Positions 33,118-41,563 of a stretch of 64,000 bases of DNA are shown here, piece after piece. Both the position numbers and the translations under genes were made by a program. The notes below the pieces were generated by a model, which searched no databases, was not told the DNA's origin, and saw only the letters and a list, made by a program, of their open reading frames with translations. The stretch lies in the NCBI RefSeq assembly GCF_013364155.1, contig NZ_CP054916.1, positions 3,592,501-3,656,500 of the forward strand. Direction: 5' to 3'. How positions within the stretch are numbered: position 1 is the first letter of the stretch; every line of letters begins with the position of its first letter. The DNA comes from Streptomyces sp. NA02950. GTDB taxonomy: Bacteria > Actinomycetota > Actinomycetes > Streptomycetales > Streptomycetaceae.

Positions 33118-33651
33118 GTGGACGCCATGAAGACCCCGACCCCCGCAGACGCAGACGCAGACGCAGACGGCGAAGCGACCCGCTGGCTGACCGAAGACGA
33201 ACAGCGCACCTGGCAGGCGTACATGCAGGCGAGCATGCTCCTGGAGGACCATCTCGACCGCCAGTTGCAGCGGGACGCGGGGATGCCGCATGTCTACTAC
33301 GGCCTGTTGGTGAAGCTCTCCCGGGCGCCACGCCACAGACTGCGGATGACCGAGCTCGCCGAGGCCGCCAAGATCACCCGCTCCCGGCTGTCCCACGCCA
33401 TCGCGCGGATGGAGAAGGACGGCTGGGTGCGGCGTGAGGACTGCCCCTCCGACAAGCGCGGGCAGAACGCGGTCCTCACCGACAAGGGGTTCGAGGTGCT
33501 GAAGCAGACGGCGCCCGGCCATGTCGCCGCCGTACGGACCGCGATCTTCGACCGGCTCAGTCCCGAGCAGGTCGAGCAGTTCGGCGACATCTGCCAGATC
33601 ATCCGCGAGGGGCTCCAGCCGGAGGGCGCCGATCTGCCCTGGCTGCGCTGA
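33118..33651 (+). CDS. MarR-family transcriptional regulator
   Basis: A 177-residue winged-helix dimer. The helical N-terminus EDEQRTWQAYMQASMLLEDHLDRQLQRDAGMPHVYYGLLVKLSR precedes the DNA-binding part LRMTELAEAAKITRSRLSHAIARMEKDGWVRREDCPSDKRGQNAVLTDKGFE, with the recognition helix SRLSHAIARMEKDG and the DKR wing. The first residues include a short Asp/Ala repeat (ADADADADG) from a 6-bp slippage tract. It probably represses the divergent dioxygenase gene. The GTG at 33118 and the ATG at 33127 are both possible starts. Its terminator has been split by the IS30 element. Confidence 0.9.
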   Translation: MDAMKTPTPADADADADGEATRWLTEDEQRTWQAYMQASMLLEDHLDRQLQRDAGMPHVYYGLLVKLSRAPRHRLRMTELAEAAKITRSRLSHAIARMEKDGWVRREDCPSDKRGQNAVLTDKGFEVLKQTAPGHVAAVRTAIFDRLSPEQVEQFGDICQIIREGLQPEGADLPWLR

Positions 33652-33686
33652 GCCGCCCGCACCCGCCTCCCGACCCGGAAACACCC

Positions 33687-33702
33687 GAAGGCCCCACTCC
33701 CT
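33687..33702 (+). terminator. Left arm of terminator split by IS30 element
   Basis: GAAGGCCCCACTCCCT is complementary (one mismatch) to AGGGAGCGGGGCCTTC at 35008-35023 on the far side of the insertion. Rejoined, they form a 16-bp hairpin just after the MarR gene. Confidence 0.8.
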
Positions 33703-33709
33703 CCTTGGG

Positions 33710-34997
33710 TTCTAGGAGTCGTTGCAACACCCCAGCTCAAGGGGTGGCATGGACTTCGAGATCCGTGAGGACCGGCAGCCGCAGGGACCCAGGAAGCTCA
33801 CTCGTGAGCGGGAGGCATACTTCCGGCTCATGCAGCAGGGCGTGAGCAACACGGAAGCGTGCCGGATTGTCGGGATCAACCGGCGGACCGGGAAACGCTG
33901 GCGCTACGGACGCGGCGTGTCCGGCAGCAACAAGGCGGCCCCACCGATCAACTCGGTGGGGCCGCCTTCTGCGCCGTCGCGGTACCTGTGCGAGGCCGAC
34001 CGGATCCACATCGCCGACCGGCTGCGTGAGAAGGCGACGGTCCGGGCGATCGCGGCCGAGCTGGGCCGCAGTCCGTCCACGATCAGCCGGGAGATCCGCC
34101 GCAACCGGCACCCGGGCAGCGGTCAGTACCGGCCCTACGCGGCCCAGGCCCGCGCGGATGCCCGCCGGCCCCGCCCCAAGCGCCGGAAGATCAGCGAGAA
34201 CCCCGAGCTGCGGGCCGCCGTCCAGGCGATGCTGGACGAGAAGTGGAGCCCGGAGCAGGTATGCCACGCTCTGCGGGCACAGTTCCCCGACCGGCCGGAG
34301 ATGCACGTGGTCCACGAGACCGTCTACCAGGCCCTTTACGTCCAGGGCAGAGGCCGGCTACGGCGCGAGCTCGCCGGCACCCTGCGCTCGGGGCGGGCCC
34401 GCCGCAAGCCGCAGAAGCAGGCCAACTGCCGCCAGCCGCGGTTCACCACCCCGATGGTGATGATCAGCGAACGGCCCGCCGAGGCCGAGGACCGGGCCCT
34501 GCCCGGCCACTGGGAAGGCGACCTGATCATCGGCAAGGACGGGAAGTCCGCGATCGGCACCCTGGTGGAACGCGCGACCCGCTACGCCATGCTCCTGCAT
34601 CTGCCCGGCGACCACGGCGCCGAGGCCGTCCTGGGAGCGCTGACAACCACAGTCCAGACCCTGCCCGCCCAGCTGAAACGGTCCCTGACCTGGGACCAGG
34701 GCAGCGAGATGGCCCGCCACGGCGAGTTCACCCTCGCCACCGACATCCCGGTCTACTTCTGCGACCCCGCCAGCCCCTGGCAGCGCGGCTCGAACGAGAA
34801 CACCAACGGACTGCTCCGTCAGTACTTCCCCAAGGGCACCGACCTGTCCGCCCACGGCCCCGAGCACCTGGCCGCCGTCGCCGACCAGCTCAACCGCCGC
34901 CCACGCAAAACGCTCGGCTGGGAAACCCCAGCCGAGCGCCTGCATAAACTGCTCGCGGCCTGATCAACACGACCACGTGTTGCAACGACCCCTAGAA
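33710..34997 (+). mobile_element. IS30-family insertion sequence
   Basis: About 1.29 kb. The terminal inverted repeats TTCTAGGAGTCGTTGCAACAC-type (33710-33730) and reverse complement at 34977-34997 agree at 20 of 21 positions. It holds a single transposase gene. The two flanks are the halves of a hairpin terminator, so the element went into its loop. Confidence 0.9.
33749..34963 (+). CDS. IS30-family transposase
   Basis: A 404-residue DDE transposase. The N-terminal helix-turn-helix regions are AYFRLMQQGVSNTEACRIVGINRRTGKRW and RIHIADRLREKATVRAIAAELGRSPSTISREIRRN (the IS30-type HTH). The catalytic core has GHWEGDLIIGKDGKSAIGTLVER (first Asp), LTWDQGSEMA (second Asp) and PWQRGSNENTNGLLRQYFPKGTDL (Glu in the NENTNG motif). 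All three acids are intact and the length is usual, so the element looks functional. The in-frame ATG at 33722 overlaps the inverted repeat and is less likely. Confidence 0.95.
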   Translation: MDFEIREDRQPQGPRKLTREREAYFRLMQQGVSNTEACRIVGINRRTGKRWRYGRGVSGSNKAAPPINSVGPPSAPSRYLCEADRIHIADRLREKATVRAIAAELGRSPSTISREIRRNRHPGSGQYRPYAAQARADARRPRPKRRKISENPELRAAVQAMLDEKWSPEQVCHALRAQFPDRPEMHVVHETVYQALYVQGRGRLRRELAGTLRSGRARRKPQKQANCRQPRFTTPMVMISERPAEAEDRALPGHWEGDLIIGKDGKSAIGTLVERATRYAMLLHLPGDHGAEAVLGALTTTVQTLPAQLKRSLTWDQGSEMARHGEFTLATDIPVYFCDPASPWQRGSNENTNGLLRQYFPKGTDLSAHGPEHLAAVADQLNRRPRKTLGWETPAERLHKLLAA

Positions 34998-35007
34998 ACC
35001 GCCCTCA

Positions 35008-35023
35008 AGGGAGCGGGGCCTTC
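35008..35023 (+). terminator. Right arm of terminator split by IS30 element
   Basis: AGGGAGCGGGGCCTTC, the complement of 33687-33702. In the pre-insertion state it would have ended MarR transcription and perhaps also the convergent MFS transcript. Confidence 0.75.
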
Positions 35024-35083
35024 ATCGCCGTACGGCGCGACGGTGCCGCCGTACGGCAGGGTGCGTCAGATGCGTCAGATGCG

Positions 35084-36592
35084 TCAGTGCGCCATGACCG
35101 GCACGGCGTCCTCGACCGCACCCTCGCCGGAGCTCGCGACCGGACCCCCGCCGTCCTGCCGACCCGCGTTGATGAAGGTGAAGGCGATCAGCGCCGCCAG
35201 CGCCAGGATGCCGACCGCCCACCAGATGGCGGTGGTGTAGCCGTGCACCATGGCCTGCATCTCCAGCGCCTTGCGCGAGGGGGCACTGAGCAGATGGGAC
35301 TTGGCGTAGTCGGTGGTGGCGCTGGCGGCGATGGTGTTCAGCAGCGCGGTACCGATGGCGCCGCCCACCTGCTGCGAGGTGTTGACCATCGCAGAGGCGA
35401 CACCCGCGTCACGCGGCTGGACGCCGTGCGTCGCCAGGCTCATCGCCGGCATGAAGGCCGTACCCATGCCGAGGCCGAGCAGGATGAACGCGGGCAGGAT
35501 CTGCCAGGTGTACGAGGTGTCCAGTTCGATCTGGGTCAGTATCACCATGCCGATCGCGGCGACCACGAAGCCCGGACCCATCAGCAGCCGGGCCGGGACC
35601 CGGATCATCAGCCGGGTGCCGATCTGGGTGGAACCGACGATCATGCCGAAGATCATCGGCAGGAAGGCGAAACCGGTCTTGACCGGGCTGTATCCCTTGA
35701 CGATCTGCATATAGAAGGTGAGGAACAGGAACAGACCGAACATGCCGATGATGGCCAGGCCCAGCGAGGCGTAGACACCGCCGCGGTTCCGGTCGGTGAC
35801 CACCCGCAGCGGCAGCAGCGGAGCCTTCACCTGGGACTCGACGACCGCGAACGCGGTCAGCAGCACGGCCGCCGCGATGAACAGGCCGATGGTCCAGCCC
35901 GCGGACCAGCCGTCGGATTCGGCGCGGGTGAACCCGTAGACCAGCGCGACCAGGCCCGTGGTGGCCAGGATGACGCCGGGGATGTCCAGCCGGGATGTAT
36001 TGCGGCTCTCGATGGGCTCGCGGATCACGGCGATCGCACCAGCGGCGGCGACGGCGGCGAAGGGGATGTTCACGAAGAACGTCCAGCGCCAGTCCATGTA
36101 CTCGGTGAGCACACCGCCGAGGATCAGGCCGACTGCGCCGCCACCGCCCGCGATGGCGCCGAAGATGCCGAACGCCTTGGCGCGCTCCTTGGCGTCGGTG
36201 AACATCACGGCGAGCAGCGAGAGCGCGGAGGGCGCGAGCAGCGCGCCGAACACACCCTGAAGCGCCCGGGCGCCCATCAGCACCCCGCTGTTGAGCGCGG
36301 CGCCGCCCAGCGCCGAGGCCGCGGCGAAGCCCACCAGTCCGACGATGAAGGTCCGCTTGCGGCCCCACAGGTCAGCGACCCGGCCGCCGAACAGCAGCAG
36401 TCCGCCGAAGGCGAGGGCGTACGCGGTGATGACCCACTGCCGGTTGCCGTCCGAGATATGGAGGTCGGCCTGGGCGGAGGGCAGCGCGATGTTCACGATG
36501 GTCGCGTCGAGGACAACCATCAGCTGGGCGATGGCGATGAATATCAGCGCTTTCCAGCGCCGGGGATCGACGTATGGAGCCGTTTCAGGCAT
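35084..36592 (-). CDS. MFS drug exporter, DHA2 (14-helix) type
   Basis: A 502-residue proton-driven multidrug exporter of the EmrB/QacA type. LDATIVNIALPSAQADLHIS in the first helix is the DHA2 motif, WVITAYALAFGGLLLFGGRVADLWGRKR the loop 2-3 MFS signature, and GAIAGGGGAVGLILGGVLTEYMDWRW motif C of antiporters. Fourteen hydrophobic stretches can be counted. A TetR gene lies 218 bases upstream on the same strand and is the likely regulator. The substrate is unknown. Confidence 0.93.
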   Translation of the reverse strand: MPETAPYVDPRRWKALIFIAIAQLMVVLDATIVNIALPSAQADLHISDGNRQWVITAYALAFGGLLLFGGRVADLWGRKRTFIVGLVGFAAASALGGAALNSGVLMGARALQGVFGALLAPSALSLLAVMFTDAKERAKAFGIFGAIAGGGGAVGLILGGVLTEYMDWRWTFFVNIPFAAVAAAGAIAVIREPIESRNTSRLDIPGVILATTGLVALVYGFTRAESDGWSAGWTIGLFIAAAVLLTAFAVVESQVKAPLLPLRVVTDRNRGGVYASLGLAIIGMFGLFLFLTFYMQIVKGYSPVKTGFAFLPMIFGMIVGSTQIGTRLMIRVPARLLMGPGFVVAAIGMVILTQIELDTSYTWQILPAFILLGLGMGTAFMPAMSLATHGVQPRDAGVASAMVNTSQQVGGAIGTALLNTIAASATTDYAKSHLLSAPSRKALEMQAMVHGYTTAIWWAVGILALAALIAFTFINAGRQDGGGPVASSGEGAVEDAVPVMAH

Positions 36593-36810
36593 GAGTGGGC
36601 CTACCTAGCGGTGCGGAGAGTGAAAAACGGGACGGAACGGGCCGGTGATCACCGACGTGTGGTCACCGGTGTGAAGTCGTTGGGACAGGCGTCAGGGAAG
36701 GGCGGGGTCACCAAGCGTCGGAACGGAAGTGACGAGAGGCTGGCACGCATACACAGAAGACCTGTGAACGCATGAGAAATAAGCGGTGCTCGGCGCGGAT
36801 GAGATTCAGA

Positions 36811-37476
36811 TCACGGCCGCTGTTGCAGATCCTCCAAGGTGGCGGCGGAGCCGGGTAGTTCGGAGCGCGCCGGGGCCGACAGACCGTCCAGGAACAGCTG
36901 AAGATGCCGGTGCACAAAGGTGTCGAAGTCCACGCAGCCGCTGCCGGGCAGCGGCCGGGTGAGCTGGTTGAGGGCGACCATCAGATCACCGACACCGATG
37001 TCGGTGCGCAGTTGGCCGGACGCGCGCGCCGCCCCCATCAGGGCGTCGATACTGGCGGCCAGACGGTCGCGGGCGGCGATGAGATCAGGGTGCTCCTTGT
37101 CGATGCTGTCGGAGAGCAGGGGGCACAGGGCGCCGATCCGCTCGTCCGCCGCCGCGTGCACGAAGCGCCGCAGCGCGAGGAACGCGTCCGGCTCCTCGGC
37201 CAGGGCCGATTCGGCCTGTTCGGCAACGCGGGACATCACCGACAGGGTCACGTGGTGGATCAGCTCGCGGCGGTCCGCGAAGTGCCGATAGATGGTGGCA
37301 TTGCCGACACCCGCTCGTCGAGCGATTTCATCGAGCGGGATCTCGCCCCCGTACTCGGCGAGCGCCTCCCGGGCGGTGGCGACGATCCGCTCCCGGTTCC
37401 GCAGGGCGTCGGCGCGCAGCCGGTACTGCCCGGGCCGGGCCGTCTTCCCCGTCTTCGTAGTGGCCGTGGGGGCCAT
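36811..37476 (-). CDS. TetR-family regulator, probable repressor of the MFS exporter
   Basis: A 221-residue protein starting at an ATG with a near-perfect AAAGGAG seven bases upstream. The DNA-binding part is NRERIVATAREALAEYGGEIPLDEIARRAGVGNATIYRHFADRREL, a clear TetR helix-turn-helix. The rest is the helical ligand-binding domain (ALRRFVHAAADERIGALCPLLSD; DLMVALNQLTRPLPGSG). It lies between the MFS exporter downstream and a divergent secreted metalloprotease gene. Two copies of a palindrome at 37551-37608 are likely its operators. Confidence 0.9.
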   Translation of the reverse strand: MAPTATTKTGKTARPGQYRLRADALRNRERIVATAREALAEYGGEIPLDEIARRAGVGNATIYRHFADRRELIHHVTLSVMSRVAEQAESALAEEPDAFLALRRFVHAAADERIGALCPLLSDSIDKEHPDLIAARDRLAASIDALMGAARASGQLRTDIGVGDLMVALNQLTRPLPGSGCVDFDTFVHRHLQLFLDGLSAPARSELPGSAATLEDLQQRP

Positions 37477-37550
37477 GGCAGCACTCCTTTCCGCGCACCG
37501 GCGTCCGACATCCGGAGGGCCCGGTTCCGACGTTTCGAGGTTCAACTTTT

Positions 37551-37608
37551 CCGGGGAGTCACTCCCCGTTTGTGCGTTCCCCCGTCTAAACGGGGAATCA
37601 GTCCCCGG
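37551..37608. promoter_or_regulatory. Two inverted TetR operator copies
   Basis: CCGGGGAGTCACTCCCCGTT (37551-37570) and, in opposite orientation, AACGGGGAATCAGTCCCCGG (37589-37608). Each is itself a palindrome and they match at 17 of 20 positions. They lie 75-132 bases upstream of the TetR gene and before the divergent protease. Confidence 0.8.
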
Positions 37609-37739
37609 AATTTCCCCGTCCGCACGTGACCTGCCTCACACTCGACCGACGGTTCGGACACCCGGACGGACCAGCGATTTCCCCCGCACGGCCGCACCCC
37701 ACGGGCGCCGCGCCCCGCGCCGACACACCGTGGTCGGCG

Positions 37740-39065
37740 ATGAGCCAGACCCGTGAGTCCTCCCGCCCTCGAATACGCAGGCCCCGCCGAGGCAGCGCAT
37801 TCGCCACCGCAGCCGTGCTCACGGTGGCGGTGGTGGCCCCGGCGGCGGCCCCTCATCCCTCGGTGCCCGCGTCCCCCGAGCGGGCAGCCGCCCCGTCCGC
37901 CCGTCCGGTCTCCGGAACGCTGGCGCCGTGCACCCTCGCCCCGGGCCATGGACTCCAGATGTCCGAGGGCATTCCCACCGGTCGCGGCTACAGTCGCAGC
38001 ACCGGTACGGTCCACGCCCTCAACCTCATGATCGACTTCCCGGACGTGCACGGCAAGGGCACGGCCCGGGAGCGCTTCGAGGAGTTCTTCCCGCAGACCT
38101 CGCGCTGGTTCGCGCAGAGTTCGTACGGACGGCTCGACTACCGTGCCGCGATGCCGATCGCCCACTGGCTGCGGATGCCGCACTCCTTCAAGTCCTACGG
38201 CATAAAGCGCGGCAGCCCGTTCGAGCCCGGCTACCGCAAGCTGGTCGCCGACCTGGCCAAGGCGGCCGACCGCACGATCGACTTCAGCCGCTACGACCTG
38301 GTCAACGTGCTGGTGACACCGAACGCCGGGCCGCCCGCCGCCCGTGCCGTGCTCTCGGTGACCTACGCCGACAACCAGCGCGCCCCGATCGCCGACGGGG
38401 TGCCGCTGGCCAATGTCTCCTTCGTCTACAGCCGCCAGGACGACGGCTCCGGCTCACTGCACCGCACCGGCTACCGGGTGCTGCCGCACGAGAACGGCCA
38501 TGTCTTCGGACTGCCCGATCTCTACACCCGCGGCGGCGGGGACAAGGTGGGCCACTGGGATGTGATGTCCGAGGACTGGGGCGCCGGGAACGATCTGCTG
38601 GCCTGGCACAAGTGGAAGCTGGGCTGGCTCGGGCCGGGCCAGGTGGCCTGTGCCTCGCAGCCCGGTGTCTCGGCCCACACAGTGGCGCCGCTGCACCGGA
38701 CGGACGGCACCAAGATGGTCTTCGTACCCGTCTCGGCGGCCACCGGCTACGCCATAGAGGTGCGCACCAACGGGGGCAACGACGAGGCGGTCTGCAAACC
38801 CGGGGTGCTGATCTCCTGGGTGGACACCCGCGTCGACTCCGGCGGCGGCCCGGTCACCGTCATGGACAGCCGCCCGGACGGCCGCGGCTGCACCCGGGAG
38901 CGCAATGTCCACCCCGGCCTCAGCGACGCGGCGTTCGGGCCCGGCGAGACCTTCACCGGGAGCGCGGGCGGCATCCGGGTCCAGGTCCGGGTCATGGGGC
39001 AGGACGCGAGCGGCGCCTACGGCATAGAGGTCACCCGTCGCGCCAGTGGCGGCGCCCGAGGCTGA
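37740..39065 (+). CDS. Secreted M6-like metalloprotease
   Basis: A 441-residue exported protein. An Arg-rich N-terminus (SRPRIRRPRRGSAFATAAVLTVAVVAPAAA) forms a signal peptide, possibly Tat-like. The catalytic zinc site is HENGH in YRVLPHENGHVFGLPDLYTR, an HExxH motif with a following Asp/Tyr, typical of M6 immune-inhibitor-A-like proteases. GHWDVMSEDWGAGNDLLAWHKWKLGWL is the Met-turn region of that family. The C-terminal third is beta-rich. Its stop overlaps the following convergent TetR gene by 35 bases. Target proteins are unknown. Confidence 0.85.
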   Translation: MSQTRESSRPRIRRPRRGSAFATAAVLTVAVVAPAAAPHPSVPASPERAAAPSARPVSGTLAPCTLAPGHGLQMSEGIPTGRGYSRSTGTVHALNLMIDFPDVHGKGTARERFEEFFPQTSRWFAQSSYGRLDYRAAMPIAHWLRMPHSFKSYGIKRGSPFEPGYRKLVADLAKAADRTIDFSRYDLVNVLVTPNAGPPAARAVLSVTYADNQRAPIADGVPLANVSFVYSRQDDGSGSLHRTGYRVLPHENGHVFGLPDLYTRGGGDKVGHWDVMSEDWGAGNDLLAWHKWKLGWLGPGQVACASQPGVSAHTVAPLHRTDGTKMVFVPVSAATGYAIEVRTNGGNDEAVCKPGVLISWVDTRVDSGGGPVTVMDSRPDGRGCTRERNVHPGLSDAAFGPGETFTGSAGGIRVQVRVMGQDASGAYGIEVTRRASGGARG

Positions 39066-39660
39066 TCAGCAGCAGCTGCTTCCTGGCGGTGTCGGCCACC
39101 CGGCGCTCCTCCTCCGGCCGGTCCGGCGCGACCTCCAGGAACGCGGTCGCGGTCATCACCATGTGGTCCACATACATCTGGGCAAGGATCCGGACATCCT
39201 CCGCGGACCAGCCCTCCGGGGTCAGCTGCGGGGCGAAGGCGTCGGCCACCTCGTCGGCGAACCGGTCCAGTTCGGCGGCGATCGCCTCCCGCACCAAGCG
39301 GACGCCGCCGTGCCGCTCACGTGCGATGAAGCGGATGTGGGCGGGGTAGCGGCGCACCTGCTCTGCCACCGCGTCGACGGTGGCCTCGATCCGCTCCTCG
39401 TCCCCGATCCGGTCGGCGAGTATCGCGCGGATCAGGGAGTGGAGGCTGCCCAGGGACTCCTCGACCAGGGCGACGCCGAGATCGCTCAGATCCCGGAAGT
39501 GCCGGTAGAAGGCGGCGGGGGCCACCCCCACCACCCGGGTGACTTCGCGCAGGCCCAGGCTGCTCAGGCTCTGCTCCTCCAACAGCCGCAGCCCCGCATC
39601 CAGCAACGCGCGCCGCGTCTTCTCCTTCTGGGCCTGCCGGACCCCGGACGTGTGACTCAT
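39031..39660 (-). CDS. TetR-family regulator (FabR-like)
   Basis: A 209-residue regulator with the DNA-binding part KEKTRRALLDAGLRLLEEQSLSSLGLREVTRVVGVAPAAFYRHFRDLSDLGVALVEESLGSLHSLIR, which resembles FabR/FasR-like TetR proteins that sense acyl-CoA or lipids. The C-terminal domain has RFIARERHGGVRLVREAIAAELDRFADEVADAF. It is divergent from two small membrane-protein genes; the intergenic palindromes at 39667-39751 are probable binding sites. Its 3' end overlaps the M6 protease gene. Confidence 0.88.
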   Translation of the reverse strand: MSHTSGVRQAQKEKTRRALLDAGLRLLEEQSLSSLGLREVTRVVGVAPAAFYRHFRDLSDLGVALVEESLGSLHSLIRAILADRIGDEERIEATVDAVAEQVRRYPAHIRFIARERHGGVRLVREAIAAELDRFADEVADAFAPQLTPEGWSAEDVRILAQMYVDHMVMTATAFLEVAPDRPEEERRVADTARKQLLLISLGRRHWRDG

Positions 39661-39666
39661 ATCATT

Positions 39667-39751
39667 CAGTAAACAGCTGTTTGCTGACTTTGGCCAGGGG
39701 TGCGGAGGGTATCCTAGGAGTCAGTGAACAAGTGTGATTTCAATTGTTCAC
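39667..39751. promoter_or_regulatory. Two candidate TetR operators
   Basis: CAGTAAACAGCTGTTTGCTG (39667-39686) is a near-perfect palindrome centred on AGCT. GTGAACAA (39724-39731) and TTGTTCAC (39744-39751) form a second inverted repeat. Both lie between the divergent TetR and small membrane-protein starts. Confidence 0.65.
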
Positions 39752-39808
39752 CGAAACACTACCCCCACGCCAACCGCATCCGGATCCATCTCTTCGAGAG
39801 AGGCTCAC

Positions 39809-39964
39809 ATGCTCTTCATCGTTGCGGCTCTCGCCCTGATGGGGATTCTGCTGGGCGCGGCGGCACACACCCCGCTCCCGCTGTTCCTCGCCGCCTCCGC
39901 AGCCATCGCCGCCTGGCTGACGGTCTTCTTCATCCGCGAACGCACCGGACACAAGGGGAGCTGA
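39809..39964 (+). CDS. Very small membrane protein
   Basis: A 51-residue protein with two hydrophobic stretches (MLFIVAALALMGILLGAAA and PLFLAASAAIAAWLTVFFI) and a basic tail RERTGHKGS. GAGAGAGG lies before the ATG at 39809. It is followed 3 bases later by the DUF4190-like gene, so the pair forms one transcript under the divergent TetR. Function unknown. Confidence 0.7.
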   Translation: MLFIVAALALMGILLGAAAHTPLPLFLAASAAIAAWLTVFFIRERTGHKGS

Positions 39965-39967
39965 CCC

Positions 39968-40246
39968 ATGGCACTGACCGCACCCACCCGCACCTCGCCG
40001 GCCCGGGCCCGCAAGGACGCCGACGGCATGGCCGTCGCCTCCTTCGTCCTGGGGCTCATCGGCACCCTGCTCTTCAACGCCGTCTTCGGACCGTGCGCCA
40101 TCGTCCTCGGGACGCTCGCGCTCGCCCGGGAGACCGGCCGCCGGGGCCGGGCACTGCTCGGGATCGGGCTCGGTGTCGTGGACGTGGTCCTGCTCATCGT
40201 CCTGGTGACACTGGACCAGTCCGTTTTCTGGCAGTTCGGCGGCTGA
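39968..40246 (+). CDS. DUF4190-type membrane protein
   Basis: A 92-residue protein. DGMAVASFVLGLIGTLLFNAVFGPCAIVLGTLALARETGRRGRALLGIGLGVVDVVLLIVL has the two-helix layout and the GRALLGIGLG turn of DUF4190 proteins. These are common in actinobacteria and have no known function. It is co-transcribed with the preceding 51-residue membrane protein and ended by the hairpin at 40265-40304. Confidence 0.8.
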   Translation: MALTAPTRTSPARARKDADGMAVASFVLGLIGTLLFNAVFGPCAIVLGTLALARETGRRGRALLGIGLGVVDVVLLIVLVTLDQSVFWQFGG

Positions 40247-40264
40247 CGGACCGGCGGCACCCAG

Positions 40265-40304
40265 CACCCCGCGACAGCACACCCGATGTGCCGGTCGCGG
40301 GGTG
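40265..40304 (+). terminator. Terminator before the des locus
   Basis: CACCCCGCGAC (40265-40275) pairs perfectly with GTCGCGGGGTG (40294-40304), followed by TTT. Confidence 0.8.
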
Positions 40305-40398
40305 TTTGCGCATGTGACGTCCGTCGCGTTCCGGCGGCGGCGCGGGCGCTCCGGCTCGATCACAGGACGTTGCGGGACCCCGCCCACTGGACAACGAA

Positions 40399-40417
40399 GT
40401 TGGTTAGGCTAACCTAA
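40399..40417 (+). promoter_or_regulatory. Iron box (DmdR/IdeR operator) before desE
   Basis: GTTGGTTAGGCTAACCTAA matches the 19-bp actinobacterial iron-box consensus TTAGGTTAGGCTAACCTAA at 17 positions. It lies 73 bases before the desE start. With iron present the DmdR1 repressor is expected to bind it and shut off transcription. Confidence 0.9.
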
Positions 40418-40489
40418 CTACGTCCTCGGGTTGCCGTCCCGTGGCCACGTCCCCTGTGCACCACGCAAATCGAGAGAGAGCACACCCTC

Positions 40490-41515
40490 ATGCGCCACGC
40501 CAGAGCACTCCCCCTCTCCCGCCGCGGCCTCCTCGCCGCGGGCGGCGCCGTCGGACTCGGCGCCCTGGTCACCGCCTGTGGCGGCAAGGGCGGTTCGGGC
40601 TCCGGCGACAGCGAAGACGGCGGCTCCTGGTCGTTCACCGATGACCGCAAGAAGAAGATCAGCCTCAAGGGGCGCCCCAAGCACGTCGTGGCGTACATCG
40701 GTGCCGCGGCCGCGCTCCACGACTTCGGCGTCGACCAGCAGATCACCGGCATCTTCGGCCCCAGCAAGCTGAAGAACGGCAAGCCGGACGTCCAGGCGGG
40801 CGACTTCCCCGTCGACCACGCGACGTCCCTGGGCAATGTCTGGGGGCAGTTCAACGTCGAGAAGTACGCCTCGCTCACCCCCGATCTGCTGATCACCAAC
40901 ATGTACGACCCGGGCGCGCTCTTCTACATCCCGGAGGACAGCAAGAAGAAGATCCTGGAGCTGGCCCCGAGCGCCGCCATCACCACCGGCCGCGTCTCCA
41001 TGCTCGAGCCCATCAAGCGCTACGCCGCGCTGGCCGAGGCCCTCGGCGCCGACCTCAAGGCCAAGAAGGTCACCGAGGCCAAGAAGCGCTTCGAGAAGGC
41101 GTCCGAAGAGCTCCGCAAGACGGTTGCATCGCACCGGGTCAAGGTCATGGCCTGCTCCGCCAGCGCCGACCTCTTCTATGTCTCCAACCCCAAGATCAAC
41201 GCCGACCTGATCTACTTCAGCGAGCTCGGTGTCGACTTCGTCCAGCCCCGCAAGACCGACAAGGGCGGCTACTTCGAGAGCCTCAGCTGGGAGAACGCCG
41301 ACAAGTACGACGCCGATGTGCTCTTCCTCGACAACCGCACCGCCACCCTCCAGCCCGAGGCCCTGACCGGCAAGCCGACCTGGTCCAAGCTGCCCGCCGT
41401 CAAGGCCGGTCAGATCACCCCCTGGAGCAGCGAGCCGCGCTTCTCGTACGCGGGTGCCGCCCCGCTCGTCGAGTCCCTCACCAAGGCGATCCAGGACGCG
41501 AAGAAGGTCAGCTGA
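40490..41515 (+). CDS. desE: Ferrioxamine-binding lipoprotein DesE
   Basis: A 341-residue periplasmic-binding-type lipoprotein that captures ferric siderophore outside the cell. The signal carries a twin-arginine motif (SRRGLLAAGG) and a lipobox ending LVTAC, so the Cys is lipidated. KHVVAYIGAAAALHDFGVDQQITGIFG and VEKYASLTPDLLITNMYD are typical of the FhuD/BtuF fold. It is the first gene after the iron box, followed by desF in the same direction. No permease or ATPase is encoded here, so uptake must use components elsewhere. Confidence 0.92.
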   Translation: MRHARALPLSRRGLLAAGGAVGLGALVTACGGKGGSGSGDSEDGGSWSFTDDRKKKISLKGRPKHVVAYIGAAAALHDFGVDQQITGIFGPSKLKNGKPDVQAGDFPVDHATSLGNVWGQFNVEKYASLTPDLLITNMYDPGALFYIPEDSKKKILELAPSAAITTGRVSMLEPIKRYAALAEALGADLKAKKVTEAKKRFEKASEELRKTVASHRVKVMACSASADLFYVSNPKINADLIYFSELGVDFVQPRKTDKGGYFESLSWENADKYDADVLFLDNRTATLQPEALTGKPTWSKLPAVKAGQITPWSSEPRFSYAGAAPLVESLTKAIQDAKKVS

Positions 41516-41563
41516 CCCGCCGGCCCGGCCGATTCACGGCAAGCGAAGGGAAGTGCCCCTCCC

